Positions 23,739-32,314 are shown, counted from the first letter of the stretch. The stretch: DNA of 64,000 nt from Agromyces mariniharenae (GCF_008122505.1 NZ_VSSB01000001.1:666891-730890); one strand, 5' to 3'. The notes: generated from the letters alone by a model not told the origin. Numbers and translations are program-made.

Positions 23739-25475
23739 ATGGTTGCCCAGCAGCACTCCGCCGGCCAGCCGGTGATCCTCGTGGTCTCGGCCGACGAGGA
23801 CGTGCGCGCGTCCCTGCTCGAGCCGCTGCGACGGCGCTACGCCGACGACTATCGCGTGGTCGAGGCCGACGGTCCGGCGAGGGCCGTCGCGGCCGTCGAG
23901 GAGCTCGCCGCGATCGAGGGCGGCAGCATGGCGCTCGTGCTGTCGGATGACGCGTCGCCCGTCGACGACCACGAGAGCGTCTTCGCGGCGGCCCGTCGCC
24001 GGTTCCCCGACGTGCGCCGCGGGCTCGTCATCGAGTGGGGCTCCTGGGCCGACCGGGTCACGTCGGATGCGGTGCTGCAGCTCATGACGCACGTGCAGAT
24101 CGACTACTACGTGGTGCGGCCGACGCACTCGCCCGACGAGTCGTTCCACCGGGCGATCACCGACTTCCTCCGCGAGCACGAGGCCGCGGCGGGCAAGCGC
24201 CATCGGGCCTACACGGTCATCGGCGACGTCTCGCAGCCCCGTACGCACGAGCTGCGCAACCGCCTCGCCCGTGCGGGCGTGCCGGCCGATCACCTCGATC
24301 CCACCGCCGCCGACGCGCAGTCGATGCTGGATGCCGCGGGCGTCGCGTACACCGGCGTGCCGCTCGTGCGCACGGCCGACGGTCGCGTGCTCGTCGATCC
24401 CGACGACGCGGAGCTCGCCCGCGCCTACGGGCTCTCGACCTCCCTGCCCGATCACGTCGTCGACGTGGTCGTGATCGGCGCCGGGCCCTCGGGGCTCGCC
24501 GCGGCGGTCTACGCCTCGTCGGAGGGCCTCGACACCCTCGTGCTCGAGGGCGAGTCGATCGGCGGGCAGGCGGGGTCGAGCTCGCTCATCCGCAACTACC
24601 TCGGATTCTCGCGCGGCGTCTCGGGCGCCGAGCTCGCGCAGCGCGCCTACCAGCAGGCATGGGTGTTCGGCGCGCAGTTCGCCCACACGCGCCGGGTCAC
24701 GGGCGTGCGAATGGTCGACGACGGGTTCGAGGTCGTCGTGTCCGCCGCCGGCGCGAACGGCGCCGCGGGCGACGTGGTGCGGGCACGGGCCGTGGTGCTC
24801 GCGTCGGGCGTGACGTACCGCCGGCTCGCGGCCCCGGGCCTGGCGCGGTTCGTGGGCTCGTCGGTGTTCTACGGCGCGTCCTCGGTCGAGGCGCGGGCCC
24901 AGACGGGCCGCGACGTGCTCGTCGTCGGCGGCGGCAACTCCGCCGGGCAGGCGGCGCTGCACCTCGCGCGGTACGCCCGGTCGGTGTCGCTCGTCGTGCG
25001 GGGTCCGTCCCTCGCCGCGAGCATGTCGCAGTACCTCATCGACCAGCTCGATGCCGCGGGCGTCGGGCTCATCACCGGTTCCCACGTCGTGGATGCCGGC
25101 GCCACCCGCGACCCCGACCGCCTCGACCACGTCGTGCTCCAGCGCTCGGACAGCGGCGAGCAGGTCTCGGTGCCGGCCGACGCGGTGTTCATCACCATCG
25201 GCGCCCGGCCGCACACCGAGTGGCTGCCGCCCGAGGTGCTGCGCGACCAGTGGGGCTCCGTGATCACGGGCGCCGAGGTGCTCGAGGAGGGCGGCCGCCG
25301 CGCGTGGCTCGGCAGCGGACGCGACCCGTTCCCGCTCGAGTCGTCGGTGCCCGGCTTCTTCGCGGTGGGCGACGTGCGGCGCGGCTCGATCAAGCGCGTC
25401 GCCTCGGCGGTCGGCGAGGGCTCGGTCGTGATCTCCACGGTGCACCAGCACCTCGGGCCGCACGTCGGCGGTTGA
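23739..25475 (+). CDS. thioredoxin-reductase-like flavoprotein without redox cysteines, with receiver-like and thioredoxin-like N-terminal parts
   Basis: 578 residues. A response-regulator-like segment (about 11-140, VILVVSADEDVRASLL), a thioredoxin/glutaredoxin-like segment (about 155-230), then a two-dinucleotide-domain flavoprotein: FAD motif VIGAGPSGLAAA (245-256), NADPH motif VVGGGNSAGQAA (395-406), and late ATG-like FFAVGDVRRGSIKR. Where thioredoxin reductase has C-A-T-C the sequence is YGASSVEA (378-385), with no cysteine, so it cannot pass electrons through a disulfide. The family is frequent in actinobacteria but its acceptor is not known to me. ATG 23739 follows GGGGGAG; GTG 23694 is an alternative. 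It is divergent from the STAND gene with a 150-base gap. Confidence 0.85.
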   Translation: MVAQQHSAGQPVILVVSADEDVRASLLEPLRRRYADDYRVVEADGPARAVAAVEELAAIEGGSMALVLSDDASPVDDHESVFAAARRRFPDVRRGLVIEWGSWADRVTSDAVLQLMTHVQIDYYVVRPTHSPDESFHRAITDFLREHEAAAGKRHRAYTVIGDVSQPRTHELRNRLARAGVPADHLDPTAADAQSMLDAAGVAYTGVPLVRTADGRVLVDPDDAELARAYGLSTSLPDHVVDVVVIGAGPSGLAAAVYASSEGLDTLVLEGESIGGQAGSSSLIRNYLGFSRGVSGAELAQRAYQQAWVFGAQFAHTRRVTGVRMVDDGFEVVVSAAGANGAAGDVVRARAVVLASGVTYRRLAAPGLARFVGSSVFYGASSVEARAQTGRDVLVVGGGNSAGQAALHLARYARSVSLVVRGPSLAASMSQYLIDQLDAAGVGLITGSHVVDAGATRDPDRLDHVVLQRSDSGEQVSVPADAVFITIGARPHTEWLPPEVLRDQWGSVITGAEVLEEGGRRAWLGSGRDPFPLESSVPGFFAVGDVRRGSIKRVASAVGEGSVVISTVHQHLGPHVGG

Positions 25476-25503
25476 GCACCCGGCTTGCTCTGGCGCCAGC
25501 GCC

Positions 25504-25565
25504 GGAATCCCGTTCGTGCGCTCGAGTCCCGCACGTTCGGGATTCCAGCGCACGAACGGGATTCC
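25504..25565. terminator. 19-bp perfect inverted repeat between convergent genes
   Basis: GGAATCCCGTTCGTGCGCT (25504-25522) pairs exactly with AGCGCACGAACGGGATTCC (25547-25565). The 24-base loop contains CACGTTCGGGATTCC, a partial third copy of the right arm. It sits between the flavoprotein stop (25475) and the ABC exporter stop (25587), so it is probably a bidirectional terminator. Confidence 0.75.
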
Positions 25566-25586
25566 GTGCGATCGACGCTCCGGCGG

Positions 25587-27356
25587 CTACGCCGACTGCA
25601 CCCGGTCGAGCTCCGCATAGCGCCCGCCCGCCGCGAGCAGCTCGTCGTGCGAGCCGACCTCGACGATGCGTCCGCGCTCGAGCACGACGATGCGATCCGC
25701 GCTGCGGATCGTCGAGAGCCGGTGCGCGACGACGAGCGTGGTGCGCCCCCGCATGAGGTGCTCGAGCGCGCCCCTGATCTTCGCCTCGGACTCGGGGTCG
25801 AGCGCACTCGTCGCCTCGTCGAGCAGCAGCACGCGCGGGTCGCGCACGAGCGCCCGCGCGATCGAGAGCCGCTGGCGCTGCCCGCCCGACAGCCGGGCGC
25901 CCCGCTCGCCGACGACCGTGTCCCAGCCCTCGGGCTGCGCCTCGACGATCTCGAGCGCGTTGGCGTCGCGGAGCGCGGCGAGCACGCGCTCGTCGCTCAC
26001 CTCGCCGAGCCCGTAGACGATGTTCTCGCGGATCGTACCTTCGAAGAGCACCGACTCCTGCGGCACGACCGACACGAACCGGCGGAACGTGCGCAGGTCG
26101 AGCTCCTCCATGTCGACGCCGTCGAGGCGCACCTGCCCGCGGGTCGGCCGGAGGAACCCGAGCACGAGGTTGAGCAGCGTCGACTTGCCCGAACCCGACG
26201 ACCCGACGAACGCGACCGTCTCGCCGGGCCGGACGTCGAGCGACACGTCGTCGAGCGCCGGCGGGATGCCGAGGTCGTAGCGGTACTCCACGCGCTCGAG
26301 CCGGATGCCGCCGCGCACCGCCTCGACGGCGCGCTTGCCCTCGTTGAACTCGAGGTCGGGCTCCTGCACGACCTCGGCGATCGAGCGGATCGACTCGGTG
26401 CCGCGCGCGATCACGGGCAGCAGCATGAGCAGGTTCGTGGCCGCCCCGGTGAGCAGCGCGAAGTAGGAGCTCAGCAGCACCACCTGGCCGGCCGTGATGG
26501 GGATGAACCCGGTGATCGAGATCCAGGCGGCGAGCACGAGGCATCCGACGCCCAGCAGCTGCAGGCTCACCCACGACAGCGAGGCGAAGCGCCCGTTCAG
26601 CAGGTCGAGCGCGAAGCCGGCCGTGCGCACCCCCTCGGCGCCGTGCGCCACCCGGCGCACCGCGGTCTGCTCGAGGCCGTGCGCGCGGGTGATCGGCATG
26701 AGCGTGGCCATCTCGCCGACTCGGGCCGAGAACTGCTCGACCTCGCGACGAAACGTCTCGTTGCGGGCGGCGCTGCGCCGGTTGAGGATCGCGCGCAGCA
26801 GCACCGCCAGCGGGATCGCGAGTGCGTAGACGGGCAGGAACGCTGGCACGTTGATCGCGGTCATGACGATCGCGCCGATCAGCACCATGGTCGCCGAGAG
26901 CAGCGGATGCGCCGTCTGCTGCAGCATGACCTCGACGTTCTCGACGTCGCGCACGACCTTCGTCTGCACGATCGCGGAGTTCGCACGCGAGTGGAAGCCG
27001 ATCGAGAGCGACTGCAGGCGCGACGCGAGCGCGTTGCGCAGGTCGGCGCCGATCGAGCGCACGGCGCCCATGAAGAGCCGCGTGTAGGTGACGTGGTTCG
27101 GGTAGTTCTGCAGCAGCGCCACGAGGGCGACGCCCGCCCAGATGGCGAGCGTCGAGAGCGGCCCTCCCGCGACGACGACGTCGATGACCCCCGCCGTGAC
27201 GACGGGCAGCAGCCAGAGCGGCGTGTCCTTCAGCGCGAAGAAGCCCACCGCGGCGAGCACGCGGCCGCGGTGCAGGTCGAGCAGGCGCAGCACGGAGCGC
27301 AGCGGATGCCGCCCGTCGATCGCGTGCTCGATCTGGGAAAGCGTTTGCCCGATCAT
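25587..27356 (-). CDS. ABC exporter, fused permease-ATPase
   Basis: 589 residues. An ABC-transporter type 1 membrane domain with about six helices (residues 30-330; GFFALKDTPLWLLPVVTAGVIDVV, PAFLPVYALAIPLAVLL, ITAGQVVLLSSYFALLTGA) and a C-terminal nucleotide-binding domain with Walker A GSSGSGKST, Q-loop VVPQE, signature LSGGQRQR, Walker B VLLLDEAT and switch AHR. Half-size exporter acting as a homodimer; substrate unknown (lipid, peptide or drug). ATG 27356 is used; a LacI-like palindrome covers codons 2-8. Confidence 0.92.
   Translation of the reverse strand: MIGQTLSQIEHAIDGRHPLRSVLRLLDLHRGRVLAAVGFFALKDTPLWLLPVVTAGVIDVVVAGGPLSTLAIWAGVALVALLQNYPNHVTYTRLFMGAVRSIGADLRNALASRLQSLSIGFHSRANSAIVQTKVVRDVENVEVMLQQTAHPLLSATMVLIGAIVMTAINVPAFLPVYALAIPLAVLLRAILNRRSAARNETFRREVEQFSARVGEMATLMPITRAHGLEQTAVRRVAHGAEGVRTAGFALDLLNGRFASLSWVSLQLLGVGCLVLAAWISITGFIPITAGQVVLLSSYFALLTGAATNLLMLLPVIARGTESIRSIAEVVQEPDLEFNEGKRAVEAVRGGIRLERVEYRYDLGIPPALDDVSLDVRPGETVAFVGSSGSGKSTLLNLVLGFLRPTRGQVRLDGVDMEELDLRTFRRFVSVVPQESVLFEGTIRENIVYGLGEVSDERVLAALRDANALEIVEAQPEGWDTVVGERGARLSGGQRQRLSIARALVRDPRVLLLDEATSALDPESEAKIRGALEHLMRGRTTLVVAHRLSTIRSADRIVVLERGRIVEVGSHDELLAAGGRYAELDRVQSA
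27334..27351. promoter_or_regulatory. LacI-like palindrome over the exporter start
   Basis: TGGGAAAGCGTTTGCCCG resembles the other LacI-type sites here (GGGAAAGCGNTT) but lies within codons 2-8 of the exporter. It would still be able to block transcription. It could also be coincidence of coding sequence. Confidence 0.35.
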
Positions 27357-27401
27357 TCCTCCATTGTGCCGTCGATCAGGCTGGCTCGCTACGCTGGCGG
27401 G

Positions 27402-28718
27402 ATGCCGTTCGATCCCCGCAGCATCCCGGTCGACCCCGTGGCATCCGCCGCACTCGCACGACACGGCTTGGAGTACCGCCTGCTCGACCCAGACGACCAC
27501 GCCGGGATGCTCGCCTGGATCGAGGCGGAGAACCGCGGCTTCCACCACGGAAGGCCCCGTGACGTCGACCGCGACTACGACCTGTCCGTGGCCTCCGAGC
27601 GGCGGGTGCACGGCGTCTACGACCCGACCGCGGCGCAGCCCGAGACCCCCGTCGCCACGGTCGACGCCTGGCCGACCGGCCTCAGCGTGCCGGGCGGGCG
27701 CAGCGTCGACGCGTGGGCCGTGAGCGCCGTGACCGTCTCCCCCACGCATCGTCGTCGCGGCATCGCCCGCGCCCTCATGGAGGGCGAGCTCGCCAACGCG
27801 CGCGCGGCCGGCGCCGCCGTGGCCATGCTCACGGCGACCGAGGCCACCATCTACGGCCGGTTCGGCTTCGCCCCGGCGGCCAAGGCCGCCACGATCACGG
27901 TCGACCGCCGTCGCACGCACTGGGTCGGGCCGGATGCCCCGGGGCGGGTGCACTTCGTCGCGGCATCCGACCTGCGCGAGGCGGCGCCCGCCATCGCGCG
28001 CCGCGCCGTCGCCCGCACGCCCGGCGAGATCGACCGCTGGCCGGGGATCCTCGATCGCGCGCTCGGCCTCGTCGACCCCGACGGCGACGGCGCCCGGTCG
28101 ATCCGCGCCGTGCGCTACGACGACGAGCACGGGCAGGCCCAGGGATTCGCCGCCTACCGCATCACTCGCGAGCCGAACCAGCCCGGGTTCCTCGAGTTCG
28201 ACTTCCTCGTCGCCGCGACCGACGACGCCGAGCGCGCGCTCTGGCGCTTCCTCATCGAGCAGGACTTCGTGACCGGCGTCCGCGCCCGGCTCCGCTCGGT
28301 CGACGAACCGCTGCCCTGGCTCCTCGAGGACCCGCGCGCCGTCAGCGTCACCGACGTCGACGACCACCTCTGGGTGCGCATCCTCGACCCGATCGAGGCG
28401 CTGCGCGCACGCCGCTACGGCACGAGCGGCACGCTCGTGCTCGACGTCTCCGACGTGCTGGGCCACGCCCGTGGACGGTTCCGGCTCACGGTCGACGATC
28501 GCGGCCGGGCCGAGGTCGAGCCGGTCGAGGGCACGGATGCCGCGGGTCCCGGCCTGCGCCTCGGCATCCAGGAGCTCGGGGCGATCTACCTCGGCGGCGT
28601 GCGGCCGTCGCTGCTCGCCCGCGCCGCGCGCATCACGGAGACGGCGCCGCGCACGCTCGTGCTCGCCGACCGCATGTTCGCGTCCGAGCGCACGCCGCAC
28701 CTCAGCATCTGGTTCTGA
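27402..28718 (+). CDS. Eis-like GNAT N-acetyltransferase
   Basis: 438 residues, longer than simple GNAT proteins and like the Eis family: an N-terminal GNAT domain with acetyl-CoA loop SPTHRRRGIARALM (about 108-122) and FGFAPAAKAA, a second GNAT-like domain, and a C-terminal sterol-carrier-protein-like domain (GTLVLDVSDVLG ... LGGVRPSLLARAARI). The C-terminal Phe (SIWF) is at the position where Eis enzymes use the terminal carboxylate. Eis acetylates amines, including aminoglycosides; the natural substrate here is unknown. Divergent from the exporter, 45-base gap. Confidence 0.9.
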   Translation: MPFDPRSIPVDPVASAALARHGLEYRLLDPDDHAGMLAWIEAENRGFHHGRPRDVDRDYDLSVASERRVHGVYDPTAAQPETPVATVDAWPTGLSVPGGRSVDAWAVSAVTVSPTHRRRGIARALMEGELANARAAGAAVAMLTATEATIYGRFGFAPAAKAATITVDRRRTHWVGPDAPGRVHFVAASDLREAAPAIARRAVARTPGEIDRWPGILDRALGLVDPDGDGARSIRAVRYDDEHGQAQGFAAYRITREPNQPGFLEFDFLVAATDDAERALWRFLIEQDFVTGVRARLRSVDEPLPWLLEDPRAVSVTDVDDHLWVRILDPIEALRARRYGTSGTLVLDVSDVLGHARGRFRLTVDDRGRAEVEPVEGTDAAGPGLRLGIQELGAIYLGGVRPSLLARAARITETAPRTLVLADRMFASERTPHLSIWF

Positions 28719-28859
28719 ACCGCGGCGTCGCCGGAACCGCCGAGCGGTTCCGGCGCGCGGCCGCCGGTAAGCGGATTCCCGCCCGTACCGCCGCCACCCC
28801 AGTCCGGGGGGCGTGCGTGAGAGCGCTCCCCCGTCGCGCCCGGATTCCCACGCACCCTC

Positions 28860-28881
28860 ACTTACTGTCTCGTCAGTAAGT
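28860..28881. promoter_or_regulatory. palindromic operator upstream of the xylFGH-like operon
   Basis: ACTTACTG-TCTCGT-CAGTAAGT is a perfect inverted repeat with 8-bp arms, in an AT-rich patch (28860-28915) that is unusual for this genome. It lies 125 bases before the binding-protein gene and is the obvious regulator site, perhaps for a ROK-type repressor as in other actinobacterial xylose importers (inference). The rest of 28719-29005 shows nothing else I can support. Confidence 0.7.
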
Positions 28882-29005
28882 TACGGAAGTGTTATCAACC
28901 TTTTGTTCGGCAGCGCGACATTTGGGCGCATGATGACAGTGCCGCCGCCGAGGACGACGGGGGTACCCGGAGGGGTCGACCTCAACCTTGAAGAAGGGGA
29001 GAGCC

Positions 29006-30073
29006 ATGAAGACGTCTTCACTGGTCTCTGTCGCTGCGGTCGCCGGGGTTTCGGCGCTGCTGCTGGCGGCGTGTTCGAGCGGTGGTTCCGGTGGTGAGAC
29101 CGACGGCGGCGGTGGTGAGGCGGCCACGCGTGCCTGCGTGATCCTGCCCGACGCTGCGTCGTCGCCGCGGTGGGAGAACTTCGACCGCAAGTACCTCGAG
29201 GAGGGCCTCGACGCGGCCGGCTTCGAGTCCGACATCCAGAACGCGCAGGGCGACGTGAACAAGTACGCCACCATCGCGGACCAGCAGCTCAGCCAGGGCT
29301 GCGGCGTGATGCTGCTCGTCGACTACAACGGCGCCGGCGCCGCCGTGGCCGAGAAGGCCAAGGCCGAGGGCATCCCGGTCATCGCCTACGACCGCCCGAT
29401 CGAGGGCGTCGACTACTACGTCTCGTTCGACAACGTCGAGGTCGGGCGCCTCGAGGGGCAGTCGATCGTCGACGGCCTGGCGACGGCGGGCAAGGACCCG
29501 GCGAGCGCGGTGGTCGTCTACATGGGCGGCGACCCGTCCGACGGCAACGCGAAGATGTTCCACGACGGTGCGGTCGAGGTCATGGAGGCCGCTGGGATCA
29601 GCCCGGCCGCCGAGCCCCCGGGCGTGTGGGACGGCGAGAAGTCCGCGACCAACTTCGAGCAGGCGCTGACCTCGCTCGGCGGCAAGGTCGACGCGGTGTG
29701 GGTCGCCAACGACACCAACGCGGCGGGCGTGATCACGATCCTCGACAAGAACGGCCTGGTCGTTCCGGTCTCCGGTCAGGACGCGTCGATCGCGGGCCTG
29801 CAGAACGTGCTGCTCGGCAAGCAGACCGCCACGGTCTACAAGCCGGTCAAGCTCGAGGCCGACGCCGCGGTCGAACTCGCGGTGGCGCTGCTGGAGGGCG
29901 AGTCGCCCACGGCCGACCAGGAGCTCGAGGACGGCACGCCGTACGTGGCGGTCACCCCGCAGCTCGTCGGCCCCGAGCAGGTCGTCGACGTGGTCGACGC
30001 CGGCGACGCCGACCCGGCCGAGCTCTGCCAGGGCGAGGTCCAGGCCAAGTGCGGCGAGTACGGAATCCAGTAG
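29006..30073 (+). CDS. xylF: sugar ABC transporter substrate-binding lipoprotein, XylF type
   Basis: 355 residues. Lipoprotein signal (MKTSSLVSVAAVAGVSALLLAAC, lipobox LLAAC with Cys23), a Gly/Ser linker, then a periplasmic-binding-protein type 1 fold: CVILPDAASSPRWENFDRKY, NAQGDVNKYATIADQQLSQG, VIAYDRPIEGVDYYVSFDN, VWVANDTNAAGVI. This matches xylose-binding XylF-like proteins of high-GC Gram-positives. The ribosome binding site AAGAAGGGGAGAG is strong. The operon order (binding protein, ATPase, permease) with a hairpin after this gene suggests higher expression of the binding protein. Xylose specificity is inferred by resemblance, and related simple sugars are possible. Confidence 0.85.
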   Translation: MKTSSLVSVAAVAGVSALLLAACSSGGSGGETDGGGGEAATRACVILPDAASSPRWENFDRKYLEEGLDAAGFESDIQNAQGDVNKYATIADQQLSQGCGVMLLVDYNGAGAAVAEKAKAEGIPVIAYDRPIEGVDYYVSFDNVEVGRLEGQSIVDGLATAGKDPASAVVVYMGGDPSDGNAKMFHDGAVEVMEAAGISPAAEPPGVWDGEKSATNFEQALTSLGGKVDAVWVANDTNAAGVITILDKNGLVVPVSGQDASIAGLQNVLLGKQTATVYKPVKLEADAAVELAVALLEGESPTADQELEDGTPYVAVTPQLVGPEQVVDVVDAGDADPAELCQGEVQAKCGEYGIQ

Positions 30074-30085
30074 TACCTGACCTCT

Positions 30086-30134
30086 GATCGGGCCCCGGGC
30101 CTCGGCGGGCGACCGCCGAGTCCGGGGCCCGATC
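30086..30134 (+). terminator. strong hairpin after the binding-protein gene, attenuator
   Basis: GATCGGGCCCCGG...CCTCGGCGG, loop GCGA, CCGCCGAG...CCGGGGCCCGATC: over 20 nearly continuous base pairs starting 12 bases after the xylF stop. It probably ends most transcripts and stabilises the xylF message, with read-through to the ATPase and permease. Confidence 0.8.
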
Positions 30135-30202
30135 TCCCCCTCCCGGCCTCGGCCCCCGAGTGCCACACTGAAAGCTGGACAGCGTCGTCGAAAGGATGCG
30201 GC

Positions 30203-30976
30203 ATGGATGCGAGCAGGGACGGCGCCGGAACGCCGATCATCGAGCTCGAAGGGGTCGTCAAGAGCTTCGGTCCCGTGAGCGTGTTGAAGGGCGTGGACCT
30301 GAAGGCCTACCCGGGCAAGGTCACCGCACTGGTGGGTGACAACGGCGCGGGCAAGTCGACCCTGATCAAGGGGTTGGCGGGCGTGCAGCCGTACGACGAC
30401 GGCGTGGTGCGGTTCGACGGCGAGCCGGTGAACCTGCACACCCCGCGTGACGCGTCCCGCCTCGGCATCGAGGTCGTGTACCAGGACCTCGCGCTGTGCG
30501 ACAACCTCGACATCGTGCAGAACATGTTCCTCGGCCGCGAGGAGACCGAGTTCGGCACGTTCGACGAGGGCCGCATGGAGCGGGACGCCTCCGACACCCT
30601 CCGCTCGCTCTCGGTGCGCACCGTGAAGTCGGTGCGGCAGAAGGTGTCGAGCCTCTCGGGCGGGCAGCGGCAGACCGTCGCGATCGCCCGCGCCGTGCTG
30701 AAGAAGGCGCGGCTCGTGATCCTCGACGAGCCGACCGCGGCCCTGGGCGTCGCGCAGACCGAGCAGGTCCTGCACCTCGTGCAGCGCCTCGCCGAGCAGG
30801 GCGTCGCGGTCATCATCATCAGCCACAACCTCGCCGACGTGTTCGAGGTGGCCGACTACATCAGCGTCCTGTACCTCGGGCAGATGGTCGCATCCCTCGA
30901 CGCCGACCAGACCACCCGCGACGACGTCGTCGGCTACATCACGGGCGCGAAGACGCCGCAGGGAGCGAGCGCATGA
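30203..30976 (+). CDS. xylG: sugar ABC transporter ATP-binding protein, XylG type (single domain)
   Basis: 257 residues, a single nucleotide-binding domain: Walker A GDNGAGKST (about 48-56), Q-loop VVYQDL, signature LSGGQRQ, Walker B LVILDEP and switch His in IISHN. E. coli XylG has two such domains; the one-domain form is usual in actinobacterial xylose/fructose importers and would work as a homodimer. ATG 30203 has AAAGGA upstream at a fair distance. The stop overlaps the permease ATG (ATGA). Confidence 0.88.
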   Translation: MDASRDGAGTPIIELEGVVKSFGPVSVLKGVDLKAYPGKVTALVGDNGAGKSTLIKGLAGVQPYDDGVVRFDGEPVNLHTPRDASRLGIEVVYQDLALCDNLDIVQNMFLGREETEFGTFDEGRMERDASDTLRSLSVRTVKSVRQKVSSLSGGQRQTVAIARAVLKKARLVILDEPTAALGVAQTEQVLHLVQRLAEQGVAVIIISHNLADVFEVADYISVLYLGQMVASLDADQTTRDDVVGYITGAKTPQGASA

Positions 30977-32256
30977 GCACGCAGAAGACGTCGCCGGCTG
31001 TCGACCCGTCGGTGACCACGATTCCGGCCGACCTGATCGGCTCGGGCCAGGAGGGGTCGCTGGGCGACCAGGTCCGCGCGTACTTCCAGCGCCTGCGCTC
31101 GGGCGACATGGGCGCGCTGCCCGCCGTCGGCGGGTTCGTGGTGCTGACCATCCTGTTCAGCTTCCTCAGCCCGTTCTTCCTCACCGAGCGGAACTTCGCG
31201 AACCTGCTCACCCAGGCCGCGACGCTCGTCATGCTCGGCATGGCGCTCGTGTTCGTGCTCCTGCTCGGCGAGATCGACCTGTCCGCCGGCGTCACCTCGG
31301 GCATGACCATGGCGCTGTTCATCGTGCTCGTGAACGTGAACGGCGTGCCGTGGATCCTCGCCCTGCTCGTCGCGTTCGCGGTGGGCATCCTCACCGGCAC
31401 GTTCATCGGGTTCTTCGTCGCGAGGGTCGGCATTCCGTCCTTCGTAGTGACACTCGGCCTGTTCCTCGGCTACCAGGGCATCACGCTCTGGATCATCGGA
31501 GCGGGCGGTCTCTACCGCGTGCAGATCCCCGAGATCACCGCGATCCAGAACTCGAACATGCCGGTCTGGGCCGGCTGGGCCATGCTCGGCGTGATCCTCG
31601 CCGTGTCCGCCGCGACCTCGTTCTGGGACCGCGCGCGACGTCGGCGCGCGGGGGTGGCGAACCGCACGATCGCGCTCGTGTGGATCAAGCTCGGCGTCAT
31701 CGCCGTCGTCGGCGGAGCTGCGATCGCGATCCTCAGCCGCAACCGCGGCCAGTCGGTCGGCGTGGTCGAGGGCGTCCCGATCGTCGTCCCGATCGTGCTC
31801 GTCATCCTCTGGATCGGCACGTTCGTGCTCGACCGCACCAAGTACGGCCGCTACCTCTACGCGATCGGCGGCAACGCCGAGGCGGCTCGCCGCTCGGGCG
31901 TGAAGGTCATGCTGATCCGCTGGACGGCGTTCATCTGCTGCTCCACCCTCGCGGTCGTGTCGGGCCTGTTCTCGATCAGCAAGGTCGGGTCCGTCGACGC
32001 CGCCGCCGGACGCGAGATCGTCCTGTCCGGCGTCGCCGCCGCGGTCGTCGGCGGCGTCAGCCTCTTCGGCGGACGCGGCCGGCTCCTGCACGCCGCCATC
32101 GGCGCCCTCGTGATCGCCGTGATCACGAACGGCCTCGGCCTGCTGAACCTGCCGGCCGGCGTCAACCTCGTCGTCACCGGCAGCGTCCTCATCCTCGCCG
32201 CCACCGTCGACGCCATCAGCCGCGTCCGCGCGGGCGGCTCGGTCCTCCGGACCTGA
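30973..32256 (+). CDS. xylH: sugar ABC transporter permease, XylH type
   Basis: 427 residues with a 50-residue charged N-terminus and about 10-12 membrane helices. Typical stretches: LTERNFANLLTQAATLVMLGMALVFVLLLGEIDLSAG, FFVARVGIPSFVVTLGLFLGYQGI, LYAIGGNAEAARRSGVKV (the EAA-like coupling loop) and a late helix LHAAIGALVIAVITNGLGLLNL. Permease of the branched-chain/ribose-xylose class, one gene encoding the homodimeric channel. The gene is followed by a strong palindromic terminator. Confidence 0.88.
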   Translation: MSTQKTSPAVDPSVTTIPADLIGSGQEGSLGDQVRAYFQRLRSGDMGALPAVGGFVVLTILFSFLSPFFLTERNFANLLTQAATLVMLGMALVFVLLLGEIDLSAGVTSGMTMALFIVLVNVNGVPWILALLVAFAVGILTGTFIGFFVARVGIPSFVVTLGLFLGYQGITLWIIGAGGLYRVQIPEITAIQNSNMPVWAGWAMLGVILAVSAATSFWDRARRRRAGVANRTIALVWIKLGVIAVVGGAAIAILSRNRGQSVGVVEGVPIVVPIVLVILWIGTFVLDRTKYGRYLYAIGGNAEAARRSGVKVMLIRWTAFICCSTLAVVSGLFSISKVGSVDAAAGREIVLSGVAAAVVGGVSLFGGRGRLLHAAIGALVIAVITNGLGLLNLPAGVNLVVTGSVLILAATVDAISRVRAGGSVLRT

Positions 32257-32277
32257 CCGGTTCACCCCGGTCGAGCT

Positions 32278-32314
32278 CGACGGATGCCGCGACGCCGCGT
32301 CGCGGCATCCGTCG
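32278..32314. terminator. 16-bp perfect hairpin of the GGATGCC family
   Basis: CGACGGATGCCGCGAC, loop GCCGC, GTCGCGGCATCCGTCG. It lies 22 bases after the permease stop and 55 bases before the convergent AI-2E-family stop, a good place for a bidirectional terminator. Confidence 0.7.
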
